A stretch of 64,000 nt of DNA from Zantedeschia hybrid cultivar (Eukaryota; Streptophyta; Magnoliopsida; Alismatales; Araceae). Both the position numbers and the translations under genes were made by a program. The stretch lies in contig JARZZO010000006.1 in the NCBI GenBank assembly GCA_030544215.1, positions 50,320,501-50,384,500 on the forward strand, given 5' to 3'. The notes beneath the pieces are model-generated. The model was not told where the DNA came from and made no database searches. It worked only from the letters and a program-made list of their open reading frames with translations. Each line of letters starts with the position of its first letter. Positions within the stretch are counted from its first letter, which is position 1. Of this stretch, positions 10,802 through 21,364 are shown one piece after another.

Positions 10802-10820
10802 TGGCGATCACGGTGGGACT
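10802..10820 (+). promoter_or_regulatory. Primer-binding site of gypsy element G2
   Basis: TGGCGATCACGGTGGGAC starts six bases after the LTR end. Its complement ends in the CCA-bearing tRNA 3' form with a CCCAC T-arm, so it should pair with a tRNA acceptor stem and T-arm. A tRNA-Arg type would be usual for related lineages, but I cannot verify the exact tRNA. Confidence 0.6.
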
Positions 10821-11790
10821 TGTCTTACCGTTCCTTTTATTTTACTCTTGTTATTTCCATTGGGCACCCTCGGTGCACCGCTTGTGTCCCTCAGGCACGG
10901 TTGATGGTTTGTTGGTTGGCTACTTGATTTTTATCCCCACGTGCACCTCGTGCACACCCCCTTGTGGCAAAATTTTGCCCTCCCTTGATTGTCCTGAGAA
11001 GTGGTATTGGAAAGTGTGTTTTGTTCAAATTGATATCCGTGATGTTGCATGATTAGTCTATTTATTCAAACTGTCATCGCATGACTAGTTGACATCTTAG
11101 TCACCTTGTAATTTAGAGAAGGGATTGCCCCTGATTTTGCTGCCCAACTGTTGTTTACGGGAGCTAAAGCGCGTCTTGTCAGAGCGACACGTTATCCAAA
11201 GCGCGTCGACTTAACAAGACGCGATTTAGTGCCCCTTTTATCTTCCTTGCTACCCGAGCCTCTGTGAACAGGAGGGATTACTGTCTTGAATAGCATCTGT
11301 GAACAGCGACGCGATTTAAGCTCTTCTCCCTGTTGGTCACTAACACTCGGATCATTAATCTTCTTGCTACCTATAGTTATTTATTCTACATTAGAGGCCA
11401 TCCAGGCCACAGGTCATTTGCATCGGGGCTCACCCCCCTCCTCTAGGAACACCTTTCTTGGCATCCTCACCTCTCTTTGACTAGATCGGTCCCTCGATCA
11501 GACTAGAGTGGTTGGTGTTAAGACCTCCATAAGTCCCCAAAAGCAAAGAATTCCTCTTTGTTCATCGGTCCAGTTGTACCATTTGAAGTCCCGGGTAGTT
11601 GGTCATATTGTGGTGAGTGAAGCCGTAGAGCATCACGGTGGAAATTGAATTGAAACTAGGATCTTACCTATTGAGAGAATTTGAGTTTAAAAATTCAATT
11701 AATCCAACAAGTAACTTTCAAAACAGCGTAAGCATCCACTTGGTTGTTAATCTGTGCAAATTTGTTTGAAATAATTGTCACCTCAACACC
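10821..11790 (+). other. 5' leader of gypsy element G2
   Basis: A 970-bp untranslated stretch between primer site and gag; no coding motif seen. It contains CGCGTC/GACGCG palindromes at about 11,169, 11,197 and 11,300, related to those in the LTR. A diverged inverted copy is at 8,756-9,670. Confidence 0.55.
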
Positions 11791-13696
11791 ATGATGCTAC
11801 GTTCACGTAGAACTGTCGGCATGGTTGCCTTTGAACAAGAACATCTAGTCGAGTACGAGGGAGATGCTTATGCCCCTCAAGTTTATGGTGCATCTTATTC
11901 TGAGGATGAGAGTGATGCTTATATCTCTGCCTATCCCAATCAATTCCAAACTCTTCACGAGGGAGATGTTGATGCCCCTTAGTATCATGATGATTCGATC
12001 CACGGTCAACATCACCCGGATTTGGGCAACCACTCACGTATTCATGTCATCTCTAATCCTACCGTTGAAAGAGCCCAAGACCATACTGGGCCCTCTGCCG
12101 ATCATCCTTCTGATCTCGCTACTCTCATGGGAGCTCTATCTAATCATGTGGATCCCCGTCAATTTGAAGCCATCCAATCAATCTTAAAAGGGAAAGCTCC
12201 TCTGCATCCTTCCGAGCCAAGACCTATGATTTACCCTGCTGCTTATCAAGCTCCTACTCAGGCCATGGAAGGTCTCCGTATTTCCACTCGACGGCACAGA
12301 AGTCCTCAATAGTCTGGTTCACAGCATCCTGTCAAGCCGCAAACCCCAATCTATCAGAACGCGTTCGGGTACGGTGGGACCAGTTCACAGCCTCACTGTC
12401 CCCATATCCCCACTTATTCACAGAGGTAGTCTTTTCAACAACCACCACCTCCACCAACAGATTCTACCACCCAACTCCTACTTAACAAGTTGTCACAGAT
12501 GGACGAGCGGTTCAAGAATCTTGAAAAGAATATGGACAGCAAGGCCGCTCCTGAACTCTCTGTTCCTAATTTGTCAGTATTCCATCTCTTACCTTCTGAA
12601 ATGCCAATTTATAGAAAGTACAACGGCACAGGCAATCCTTTCCTTCACATCAAAAAATTTCTGTATGAATCATCATTTTGGCAGCATGATAAAAAAGCAT
12701 TGGCATTCCTCTTCAGAAGGTCGTTGGAAGGATCGGCCTTGGAGTGGTTCTTCTCTTTAGACCCAAGTGAGGTAGATAACTTCGACGTGGTGTCAAAGAG
12801 GTTCCTGCAAAGATACAAAGACAGGGTGGCACCTACCTTGTCCATCACTGACTTATTCAATGAGAAGATGAAGTCGGACGAAGACTTCATAGTGTTCACA
12901 GATAGGTGGCGAGGGATGGCTGAAAAGATAAGAGATCATTTGTCCGAACAAAAATTAGTAAAGATGATGGTTGCCAACGCCACTCCACAATACAAGCTGG
13001 TGCTGACACTGAATAACTTGACTACCATGGCAGATCTATATGAGAGAGCACGTTATACCCAGAATGCGTTCAAAGACTCCACCTTTGCTAGTGTCTTTGA
13101 TCCTCATCGACCCAATAGACCTCCACCTCGGAAGTCTATTATCCCCAATCCTTCTATGGGTCCAACTACCGAGGGTACACTGTCCCATGAACATGTCAGT
13201 ATAATGAATAATAGTCAACCCCAGTTTATGAGGAATCAGCAGCAATATCAGTCACCCAAGCCTCAAAACCAACAGGGTTATAGGCCTCCTACTTAGCAGC
13301 TTCAGTCGGCACCACAACATTCTCACCAGCAAGTATATAATCCACCTCGGCAGCCACCGAATTACACTCATGTTCCTCCTCCTAACGACTATACACAGCA
13401 GAGAAAACCTCTTGGTCCCAGAAGGTCGGTATACCCCCAATTACCAGAATCCCTCACAGATATATTCAATGCCCTCATGGCAGCCAATGCCTTAGTGATG
13501 CCAAAGGAAAGGGCCGTTTGGCCACCAAATGTTGACATGTCCTGTTACTGCGTATTCCATTGTCAACCGAGACACACAGAAGATGCTTGCTTTCACTTTC
13601 AGGATTATATCCATGATCTCAATGATCAAAGAGGGATTGATTGGGAAGAGATGAAAAAGTACATAGCCGCCTTGAAGGCGAAAGGACCACAGCAAC
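11791..13696 (+). pseudogene. Ty3/gypsy gag with in-frame amber stops, cut by a copia LTR
   Basis: One reading frame runs the whole length, broken only by TAG stops at about 11,980, 12,310, 12,427 and 13,294. Order: acidic N-terminal part (EYEGDAYAP), a proline-rich linker, then the capsid domain at about 12,560-13,060 (EMPIYRKYNGTGNPFLHIKK, SLEGSALEWFFSL, SKRFLQRYKDRVA). After a Q/P-rich stretch comes the C-terminal CYCVFHCQPRHTEDACFHFQ, matching the plant gypsy CxxHxxxxHxTEDC block. The product would form virus-like particles. All stops are TAG, and each sits where a glutamine is plausible, so C-to-T decay of CAG is the simple explanation. The frame is lost at 13,697, where an unrelated LTR begins. 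Confidence 0.85.
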
Positions 13697-14689
13697 TGTT
13701 AGTTTTAGGTGGCCTACAAGCCAATCTGACTATGTAAATCTCGTTCATTTATTAATAAAATGGCATAATATTCATTATGTGTAAATCGCGTTAATTATCG
13801 TTTCATAATGAAGTCCGTGAATATGTGCTATAGTGATCAGATTATGATGAGATCATACTAATCAGACTGATCACTTAAACACACATATTCTCAATTGTTC
13901 CTAGTCGGAGGATATCCAAGAAGGACATCGGATATCTGGTTATACTAGTACAGATTACTCATGCTCATATGATGAGGGTGACTGATCTCATAAGTCACTT
14001 GTGTGGAGACACTAAGGCGAATCTGTAGGTGCTCATTGGAGAATGAGTTCACTGAACTGATCCGACTGAATCGCTGGATGGTATTGTACCTCACTGTCAA
14101 CCAGCTTGATTCTATTGTCGCAGTTGCGTGGATGGTCCTCGGACCTGAGACACCAAGGACACCATGGCGGTGGACTTCTGTACTTTAACCTTGGTCTACG
14201 AATCTCTAGCCACGGGATTCTAATACGCCAAGGATTGGGTGCAGCGGAATACTGTCGAAGGGAATTGTGTGTCAATAAGGAATCATTCGCTCTCGGTACT
14301 TAGAGAGAGAATGCTCTAGGAAGGATGCGCGAAAGTCGCTGGCCAGGGCGGACGATAATATCGGGAAAGGAGTTTTCTGATATTCATTAGCGGCATCCAA
14401 TCCAAGTGAGTCGACCGGTTAGGGTTTGACAGCTCGCCATACCCTGAGTTGACTCGAGAACATTATACGAATGAAGGATTATATCCACGCGGTAACTGTC
14501 GGCGGAAAGGTTCCAAGAGTGGGTTACTTAACCCCAATACCTTCTGGGTTCACGCGGTGTTGCTTGGCACCCAACGTGGTCGGAGGCCCGGTCGAATTTG
14601 ATGTTCGACATCAATTCGATTGATTAATTAATAAATAAAGGGTTATTAAATAATTAATAAAGCCAGTGAGGAGTCACTGGGCTTGTTGG
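13697..14689 (+). mobile_element. Copia LTR-1, first 993 bp (truncated, plus strand)
   Basis: It starts TGTTAGTTTTAGGTGGCC and matches the solo LTR at 43,864 over about 990 bases, with few differences. It stops at 14,689, exactly where the LTR of copia element C1 begins. The remaining 560 bases are not found on the other side of C1, so this is not a simple nested insertion. Confidence 0.85.
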
Positions 14690-16274
14690 TGTAAGGAATC
14701 GCCATAAACGTAGCGGAAATAAAAATGATTCCATTGTATCGGTTGCTGGGGTCGTAAAACGGACATTAAAATCTAAGCGGGAAGAACAGTTCTTCGCCTT
14801 TGCGGGGTTTCGAATCTCCCGTAGATGATGCCGACTCGGTAATCGCGCACGCGCACGATCTCTAGAGGTATCCACACGAGTTCCCGCAGCAGACGCAATT
14901 TCCTCCTCGACTTGAGTGCTCCGACCAGATCTCAAATCCACCATACGCGGAGAGAGACAGATCCACTCCAAGAGAGAGAGAAGGAGAGAGAGAGAGGAGA
15001 GAGAGAATCTGGGGTAAAAATTCGTCCAACCAACTTTTTACCCCTCCCCCTTGGCCCTCCTTATATAGAAATAAGGATAAGCACAAGAGTTAATCCTCAT
15101 GATTATCCAAGAGTTTGGCCTTGGATAATTCTCCATTAAATCTTCATGTTTATCCAGCAGCTTTTCATAAAAACCCAAATAAGCATGAAATTTAACATCT
15201 CTCACCGTCTGACGAGAACACTTATGTGTGTGACCCTCTAGGCCCATATATCAGTCCGGTTGTAGGCCCATTAAACTTAGAACTGTTTCTTAAGTTTAAT
15301 ATTTATTAATTAACATTTAAACATCATATGTTAAATGATTAATTTAATAAACAAGTGAATTATCATCTGATGATCAAATCACTTGGCCTTCTGATCATGA
15401 ACAACACCAAACACTACCTCATGATCCCAGAAGATATAAGGGATACAGTTCCCTTCAATTGAACATTTCCGTCTGCAGATGCCGCACATATATAATCCTT
15501 CACTCATGCAATGTCCCGATAACGCAAGGGTATGGTTTTATAGTCAAACCCTCTATCGCATTATCCAGATGGATTCCAGTACACAGTTAATATCTAGAAA
15601 GACATCTCTTTCATTTGACCCCGGCCAGGGATTTCTGTGTACACATCCATAGGACATTCTCTCTCCAGTCTTATACCAAGAGTGAGTGATCCCTTGTTGT
15701 TCACTCAATTACCTTCGCAAGCTTTCCACTGTATCTGAAAGACCGATTATGGTGAACTTAATGGTTAAAGTCCACGAGTCAGAGAATCAAGATACAATGG
15801 TCCACAAACAAGGTATCATTGGTGACTCAGGTCAAAGGATCAACTGTGCTACTGCAACGATTGAATTCCCTGGTTGACTAATAGGTATAATTACCATCCA
15901 TGAATTCTTATTTGGGTCTGTTCAGTGAACTCATTCTCTAATGAGCACCCACTTGTTTGTCTTAGTGTCACCACACGAGTGAATATGAGATCATTCACCC
16001 TCATCATATGAGCAGACATAACTTGTGTCGATCTTATCGGATATTTAATGTCCAACTCAAATATCCTATGATCGAGAACTATTTAAGACAATTGCCTTAG
16101 GATATTGATCTCACTATCATGATCTCATCATGATTCAATATCCCATACATTTGTCTATGGACCTTCATTTCGATAGTCGTTTGCGAGAACTATTAAATGA
16201 AGAAATGATTGCCTTTATTAATAATCTGAACTAGAATGTACAATGATTGGCTTTGAGGCCACCCAATTCTAACA
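14690..16274 (-). mobile_element. 3' LTR of copia C1 (LTR-B type)
   Basis: 1,585 bp, TG...CA bounded, sense start TGTTAGAATTGGGTGGCC. It contains sense CTATATAAGG (around 15,060) as TATA box and a GA-rich run at 14,945-15,008. It matches 22,622-24,205 and 34,369-35,953. In its right part, short frames of 60-75 codons recur in all copies but have no domain and are not genes. Confidence 0.92.
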
Positions 16275-16287
16275 TTCTCCCACTTGG
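16275..16287 (-). promoter_or_regulatory. Polypurine tract of C1
   Basis: Sense CCAAGTGGGAGAA directly before the 3' LTR start TGTTAGAATT; the typical copia plus-strand primer. The same motif is beside the LTR of C2 (25,906-25,918). Confidence 0.85.
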
Positions 16288-16288
16288 A

Positions 16289-18805
16289 CTATAGCCAATC
16301 ACCCATGTGTCTAAGTCCCATAGACTTAAGGTGACGTTCTAAATTGTTTTGAGACAATGGCTTAGTCAAGGGATCTGCTACATTATCTTCAGATGAGACT
16401 TTCTCAACTACTATATCTCCTCGGGCGATGATCTCACGAATCAGATGAAATCGTCTCAGAATGTGTTTTGACTTCTGATGTGATCTTGGCTCCTTCGCTT
16501 GAGCTATTGCCCCATTGTTGTCACACAATAATGGAACAGGATCTGAAATGCTTGGAACTACTCCAAGTGCCGAGATGAACTTCTTCATCCAAACCGCCTC
16601 CTTGGCCGCTTCAGCTGCAGCAATGTATTCTGCTTCGGTCGTCGAATCTGCAGTTGTTTCCTGTTTGGAACTCTTCCAACTTACTGCACCTCCATTTAAC
16701 ATGAATACAAATCCAGACATGGATTTGTTGTCATCCATATCCGACTGGAAACTCGAGTCAGTAAATCCTCGAAGTTCTAAGTCGTTTCCTCCATAAACGA
16801 GAAATAGATCCTTAGTCCTTCTCAAGTATCTAAGGATACATTTCACCGCCTTCCAGTGTTCCTCACCTGGATCAGTCTGATATCTACTAGTGACACTTAA
16901 TGGATGTGCCACATCAAGCCTAGTACATAGCATTGCATACATGATAGATCCTATTGCCGAGGCATAAGGAACTCTATCCATGTATGCTCTCTCTTCAGGT
17001 GTCCTGGGAGACATTTCTTTAGAGAGATAAATTCCATGCCTCATAGGACCGAGGCCTCTCTTGGAATTTTCCATGCCAAACCTTTTGACTATGGTATCTA
17101 TGTACATAGATTGGGACAAGCCAAGCATCCTATTGGACCTATCTCTATAGATCCTTATTCCCAGAATATATGATGCTTCTCCCAAATCTTTCATGGAGAA
17201 GTTTTTGGATAACCAAGTCTTTACCGATGATAACATTCCTACATCATTCCCAATTAGTAGAATGTCATCAACGTAAAGTACCAAAAAGGTAACTGCGCTC
17301 CCACTAACCTTTTTGTATACACAAGGTTCATCTTCATTCTTAATGAAGTCATAAGATTTGATTGCTTCATCAAATCTTAAGTTCCAAGTTCGGGATGTCT
17401 GCTTTAATCCATAGATGGATCTTTGCAACTTGCATACCTTGCTTGAATGCTCTTTGGAAGTGAATCCTTCAGGTTGTATCATATACACCTCTTCTTGAAG
17501 GTTCCCGTTAAGGAATGTTGTTTCCACATCCATTTGCCATATTTCATAATCATAGAATGCAGCGATTGCAAGAAGTATTCTGATTGACTTAATCATGGCA
17601 ACTGGAGAAAAGGTTTCGTCATAGTCAACACCTTGCCTTTGACGATATCCTTTTGCTACAAGCCTTGCCTTGTATGTGTCAATCTGTCCATCTGCCCCGA
17701 TCTTTCTTTTAAAGATCCATTTACTGCCAATAGGTACTATACCTTCTGGCAGATCAACCAAGTTCCAAACTTGGTTGGCATACATGGACTGAATTTCAGA
17801 ATCCATTGCCTCTTGCCATTTTTCTGATTCATGACTATTTATGGCTTCTAGGTAGGTTTGAGGATCATCATCCTCATTTAAATGCACTTTTGGCTTGCCA
17901 TCATCGATATGTCCAACATATCTTTCAGGCTGCTTAGGCACTCTACCTGATCTGCGAACCTTTTGTGTATCATCTTGAACAAGTTCTTGAGTCATTGGTT
18001 CAATAGATGAACCAGTGTTGATTTGTGAGTCTAGAATTTCTTCCAGTTCTATCTCGCTCCCAGTGTCTTCTTTTGAAAGATATTCTTTCTCTAAGAAGAC
18101 AGCTCTTTTTGCGACAAACACCCATTGGTCGCTGGGCTGATAGAAGTAATATCCAAAAGTCTCTTTTGGATATCCCACAAATCTACATTTCTCTGTCCTG
18201 GAATCCAGTTTGTCTGGATCATGTCTTTTGACATGTGCAGGACAACCCCAGACTCTAACATGCTTAAAGTCTGGTTTCTTTCCTTTCCATATCTCATATG
18301 GAGTGGAAGGTACTGATTTACTCGGAACTTTGTTCAACAGATATGCAGCAGTCAACAGTGCATATCCCCATAAAGAGATTGGAAGTTTGGCATTACTCAT
18401 CATGGATCGTACCATATCTAATAGAGTACGATTTCTCCTTTCCGATACACCATTTAACTGAGGTGTATAGGGAGGAGTCCACTGAGACAAAATACCATTA
18501 TCCTTAAGATATTCTGTGAATTCTGTACTTAAGTATTCACCCCCTCGATCTGATCGAAGAGTTTTAATACTCTTTCCAGTCTGGTTCTCAACTTCGTTTT
18601 TAAACTCTTTAAATTTCTCAAAGACTTCTGACTTATATTTCATTAAATATATGTAGTCATATCTTGAGAAATCATCTGTAAATGAAACAAAGTATGAGTA
18701 ACCACCCATAGCATGAGTGGACATTGGACCACATACATCACTATGTATTAGTTCCAATAAGTCCTTAGCTCTTTCTCCATGTCCTGAGAATGGAGTTTTG
18801 GTCAT
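16289..18805 (-). CDS. Copia Pol: integrase core, reverse transcriptase, RNase H
   Basis: 838 open codons; the ATG used is internal, since the frame continues upstream across a TGA at 18,809-18,811. Integrase core: first Asp in LIHSDVCGPMS (about residue 20), second in LRSDRGGEYL (about 85), Glu in NGVSERRNRTLLD (about 120), so D,D,E is complete. Then KWIFKRKIGADGQIDTYKAR and the RT core QMDVETTFLNG and LYVDDILLIGND (about residue 525). RNase H follows: RGFTDSSFQSD, TTEAEYIAAAEA, LLCDNNGAIA. It ends LKSMGLRHMGDWL. These enzymes copy RNA to DNA and insert it. All catalytic residues seem intact; the element is blocked only by stops. Confidence 0.93.
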   Translation of the reverse strand: MTKTPFSGHGERAKDLLELIHSDVCGPMSTHAMGGYSYFVSFTDDFSRYDYIYLMKYKSEVFEKFKEFKNEVENQTGKSIKTLRSDRGGEYLSTEFTEYLKDNGILSQWTPPYTPQLNGVSERRNRTLLDMVRSMMSNAKLPISLWGYALLTAAYLLNKVPSKSVPSTPYEIWKGKKPDFKHVRVWGCPAHVKRHDPDKLDSRTEKCRFVGYPKETFGYYFYQPSDQWVFVAKRAVFLEKEYLSKEDTGSEIELEEILDSQINTGSSIEPMTQELVQDDTQKVRRSGRVPKQPERYVGHIDDGKPKVHLNEDDDPQTYLEAINSHESEKWQEAMDSEIQSMYANQVWNLVDLPEGIVPIGSKWIFKRKIGADGQIDTYKARLVAKGYRQRQGVDYDETFSPVAMIKSIRILLAIAAFYDYEIWQMDVETTFLNGNLQEEVYMIQPEGFTSKEHSSKVCKLQRSIYGLKQTSRTWNLRFDEAIKSYDFIKNEDEPCVYKKVSGSAVTFLVLYVDDILLIGNDVGMLSSVKTWLSKNFSMKDLGEASYILGIRIYRDRSNRMLGLSQSMYIDTIVKRFGMENSKRGLGPMRHGIYLSKEMSPRTPEERAYMDRVPYASAIGSIMYAMLCTRLDVAHPLSVTSRYQTDPGEEHWKAVKCILRYLRRTKDLFLVYGGNDLELRGFTDSSFQSDMDDNKSMSGFVFMLNGGAVSWKSSKQETTADSTTEAEYIAAAEAAKEAVWMKKFISALGVVPSISDPVPLLCDNNGAIAQAKEPRSHQKSKHILRRFHLIREIIARGDIVVEKVSSEDNVADPLTKPLSQNNLERHLKSMGLRHMGDWL

Positions 18806-18808
18806 CTT

Positions 18809-19996
18809 TCACATGAGACAAGCTTCACAGGTTGCAAATGATTCATAATCAAATGGATCAAGATATCCATTCTTTTGTAACCTTATGATCTTGTTCTCAT
18901 TTATATGACCTAGCCTACAATGCCATAGGTACGATTTATTCACATCCTTATCTAAGCGTTCAAGAGAATTATTTACCAGACAAACATCATCTGAGATATC
19001 AAGTAAATATAATCCATTCAATAAATACCCGGAAGCAAACAATTTGTCGCCTTGATAAATTGAACAACCTTTATTCTCTAACTTCATAGAATATCCTTGT
19101 CTATCTAAACATGAAATAGATATGATATTCCTAATAATGGTTGGAACATAATAACAATCTATCATCTCCAAAGATTCTCCTGACGGCATCTGAAGTCTTG
19201 CTGTCCCCACAGCTAACGCAACAACTTTTGCTCCATTCCCGAGCCTCAGATCCACGTCTCCGCGGTTCAATCTTCTTTTACTTGTTAACACCTGCAAGTT
19301 ATTGCAGATATGAGAAACACATCCAGTATCTAATACCCAGGATGTTGATTCTCTATAAGACAAGTTAAGATCAATCATGAGAATACCTGAAGCTTCACCA
19401 AGCTTCTCCTTTGCTTTTTCTGCAAGATAAATCTTACAGTTTCTCTTCCAATGACCTTCTTTATGGCAGTGGAAACACTGACCTTTATCATTGACTTTAG
19501 CTTTCTCCTTTTGTACCGCCAGTTTGCTTTTCACTAGCTTCTTAGGCTTACCTTTCTTAAAGGTCTGTCCAGCTTTTCTTTTCTTGTTGGTCTTACCAAC
19601 AAGCATTACATTTAGCTTATCTTTCTGGATAGTGCCTTCTGCTGTCTTCAACATGTTGAGCAGCTCAGCTAGTGAAATTTCAATTTTGTTCATATTGAAG
19701 TTGATAATGAATTGTGAAAATGAATCTGGAAGGGACTGTAGGATTAAGTCGATGCTTAGGTCATTGTTCATAACAAAGCCCAGCACAGCAAGCCTCTCAA
19801 TCCACTCTATCATCTTGAGCACATGAGTTTGCACAGATGTGCCCTCGCTCATTCTGGTCCTGAATAATTTCTTAGATATCTCATATCTTTCTGTTCTGGA
19901 TTGTTCACCAAACAACTCTTGTAGGTGATTCAAAATGGTCTTAGGTTCCATGTTATCATGCTGTCGTTGCAGTTCATTGTTCATTGAACTGAGCAT
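18809..19996 (-). CDS. Copia Gag C-terminal part, protease and integrase zinc region
   Basis: 395 codons in the same frame as the neighbours. The capsid region (retrotran_gag_2 type; LFRTRMSEGTSVQTHVLKM) is followed by a lysine-rich linker and an intact CCHC zinc knuckle, CFHCHKEGHWKRNC. The protease signature WVLDTGCVSHICNN shows DTGC instead of the commoner DSGA. The integrase zinc-binding region has HCRLGHINENK and CEACLM. It ends at TGA (18,809-18,811) where relatives read GKM after CLM, so a G-to-T change of a Gly codon split the polyprotein. The start ATG is internal; an amber codon at 20,003-20,005 separates it from the gag start. Confidence 0.9.
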   Translation of the reverse strand: MLSSMNNELQRQHDNMEPKTILNHLQELFGEQSRTERYEISKKLFRTRMSEGTSVQTHVLKMIEWIERLAVLGFVMNNDLSIDLILQSLPDSFSQFIINFNMNKIEISLAELLNMLKTAEGTIQKDKLNVMLVGKTNKKRKAGQTFKKGKPKKLVKSKLAVQKEKAKVNDKGQCFHCHKEGHWKRNCKIYLAEKAKEKLGEASGILMIDLNLSYRESTSWVLDTGCVSHICNNLQVLTSKRRLNRGDVDLRLGNGAKVVALAVGTARLQMPSGESLEMIDCYYVPTIIRNIISISCLDRQGYSMKLENKGCSIYQGDKLFASGYLLNGLYLLDISDDVCLVNNSLERLDKDVNKSYLWHCRLGHINENKIIRLQKNGYLDPFDYESFATCEACLM

Positions 19997-20002
19997 ATAA
20001 CA

Positions 20003-20218
20003 CTAGACCTTGACAGAGTCCTCCTTCCAATTTTCAAACATCATTAATTCATCTTCGTTAGCATTATCACCGAGTTGCACTGGATCTGGTTGATCCAGGA
20101 CATAGGCTAGCTTTTCACACATGAGGACAATCTTCAGGTTGCGTAACCAGTCAATGTAATTTGGTCCCGTGAGTTTGTTTGCATCAAGTATGCAACAAAG
20201 GGGGTTAGGTGACGACAT
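20003..20218 (-). CDS. Copia Gag N-terminus
   Basis: The true polyprotein start: MSSPNPLCCILDANKLTGPN and YIDWLRNLKIVL match the usual copia gag opening. The frame stops after 71 residues at TAG, but continues in frame on the other side (CYMLSSMNNELQ), so a single nonsense change separates the two pieces. It lies just downstream of the leader hairpins at 20,300-20,700. Confidence 0.85.
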   Translation of the reverse strand: MSSPNPLCCILDANKLTGPNYIDWLRNLKIVLMCEKLAYVLDQPDPVQLGDNANEDELMMFENWKEDSVKV

Positions 20219-20299
20219 AGCGACCTACATGGAAATATATAAAATGAGCATATAGTTCTTAAAATCAGATTTAGGACTTTTAATCTAGATTGATGCTCC

Positions 20300-20700
20300 C
20301 ACTATTTTTCGGCGATCTCTATGACCCTCTAAGATACAGAACGGGAGATTCCGGTGATCTCCTAGTGGAGATCAGAATCCTTCGGGCAACATGCATGTGA
20401 CCTTGTGGTAGCACAACAAATCACATCAAGTCCCTTAGGCAGTCAACTCTTGACAGTTGCAACGTTTGCAATATCCGATCGATTTAACCCTTGAATCAGA
20501 ATGATCTTGTGGTAGCACAACAAATCAATTTGATTCAGTTAAGTTTATCCATCATTACTCAGACGACATGAATTCATAGTGCAATTCTTGTGGTAGCACA
20601 ACAAAACTACACTATTTGTCCATTCATCTTAATGACATCACATGTCGTAGACCTAGTTTAATTTCTAAATCAAACAGACTTTGTGGTAGCACAACAAATC
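20300..20700 (-). other. Array of four long hairpins with a common apical motif (C1)
   Basis: Plus-strand motif TTGTGGTAGCACAACAAA occurs at about 20,403, 20,507, 20,588 and 20,681. TTGTG and CACAA pair around a GTAG loop. Outside the motif the flanks pair too, with a different sequence each time: ATGTGA/TCACAT; GAATCAGAATGAT against ATCAATTTGATTC (one mismatch and one wobble); ATAGTG/CACTAT; TCAAA/TTTGA. A fifth hairpin GGAGAT/ATCTCC (20,344-20,362) lies nearest gag. Matching arrays with other motifs are at 41,411-41,802 and 33,594-33,988. Confidence 0.85.
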
Positions 20701-21364
20701 CATTTGAGATAAGAATTATCCTAAGATCTATAATGATGGTGGGTTACGTGGATTATTCTGAATATCTCACGTTTACAACTTAAGTTTTTAAAAGAGGGTT
20801 TTTTATTTTGATTTATAAAAATCGTGCTATCAATAGTATTTCAATTTGAAGTATCAATATACTTAATAGAAATATATATATATGATAGCATAATCCACAA
20901 ATATCACATATGTGCAGGAAAAATTAAATGGGGATGATCATGGACTGCAAAAGCTACTATGGAATCATCGGAGCCAAACGATGATCCATAATAGGATCCT
21001 AATGTGAAAACAGCAATACTGGTTCCATTTGATGCGAGTCCTTCCTCCAGAGATGTCTTCAGAAGATCCCGTCCTCTAAACTTAATCCGATACATTTAAA
21101 TACGATATCCAGGACTCGCACGTCCACAAATGTACATTTAAACAATTAGAAACCTTGATCTTATCAAGGGGAGTACAATCTTATAGGAAGGTAGAAAGTA
21201 CACTTGGATTAAGAGAGAGCAGGACACGCAGGTCCTATTTAAAATCCCAAATGAAATAAGCATTGCATTCATCCACATCATTCATCACATGAAAATACTA
21301 AGTCCATGATCATCCCACCATATAACACATCACATGCATCACAATCATCACATAATTGCAGTTT

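Noticed and set aside
14033..14275. 61-80-codon frames in LTR-1 copies (also 44,198 and 46,643)
   Set aside because: Same reason: LTR similarity, both strands open, no motif.
15686..15877. Small conserved frame in LTR-B (repeated at 23,617 and 36,030)
   Set aside because: Conserved only because the LTR copies are similar; no domain, and the frame is changed at the corresponding place of the copy at 34,369-35,953.
20402..20700. CRISPR-like array (four 18-base repeats with 60-90 base spacers)
   Set aside because: Plant retrotransposon context, too few repeats, and the flanks pair with each other, which spacers do not.
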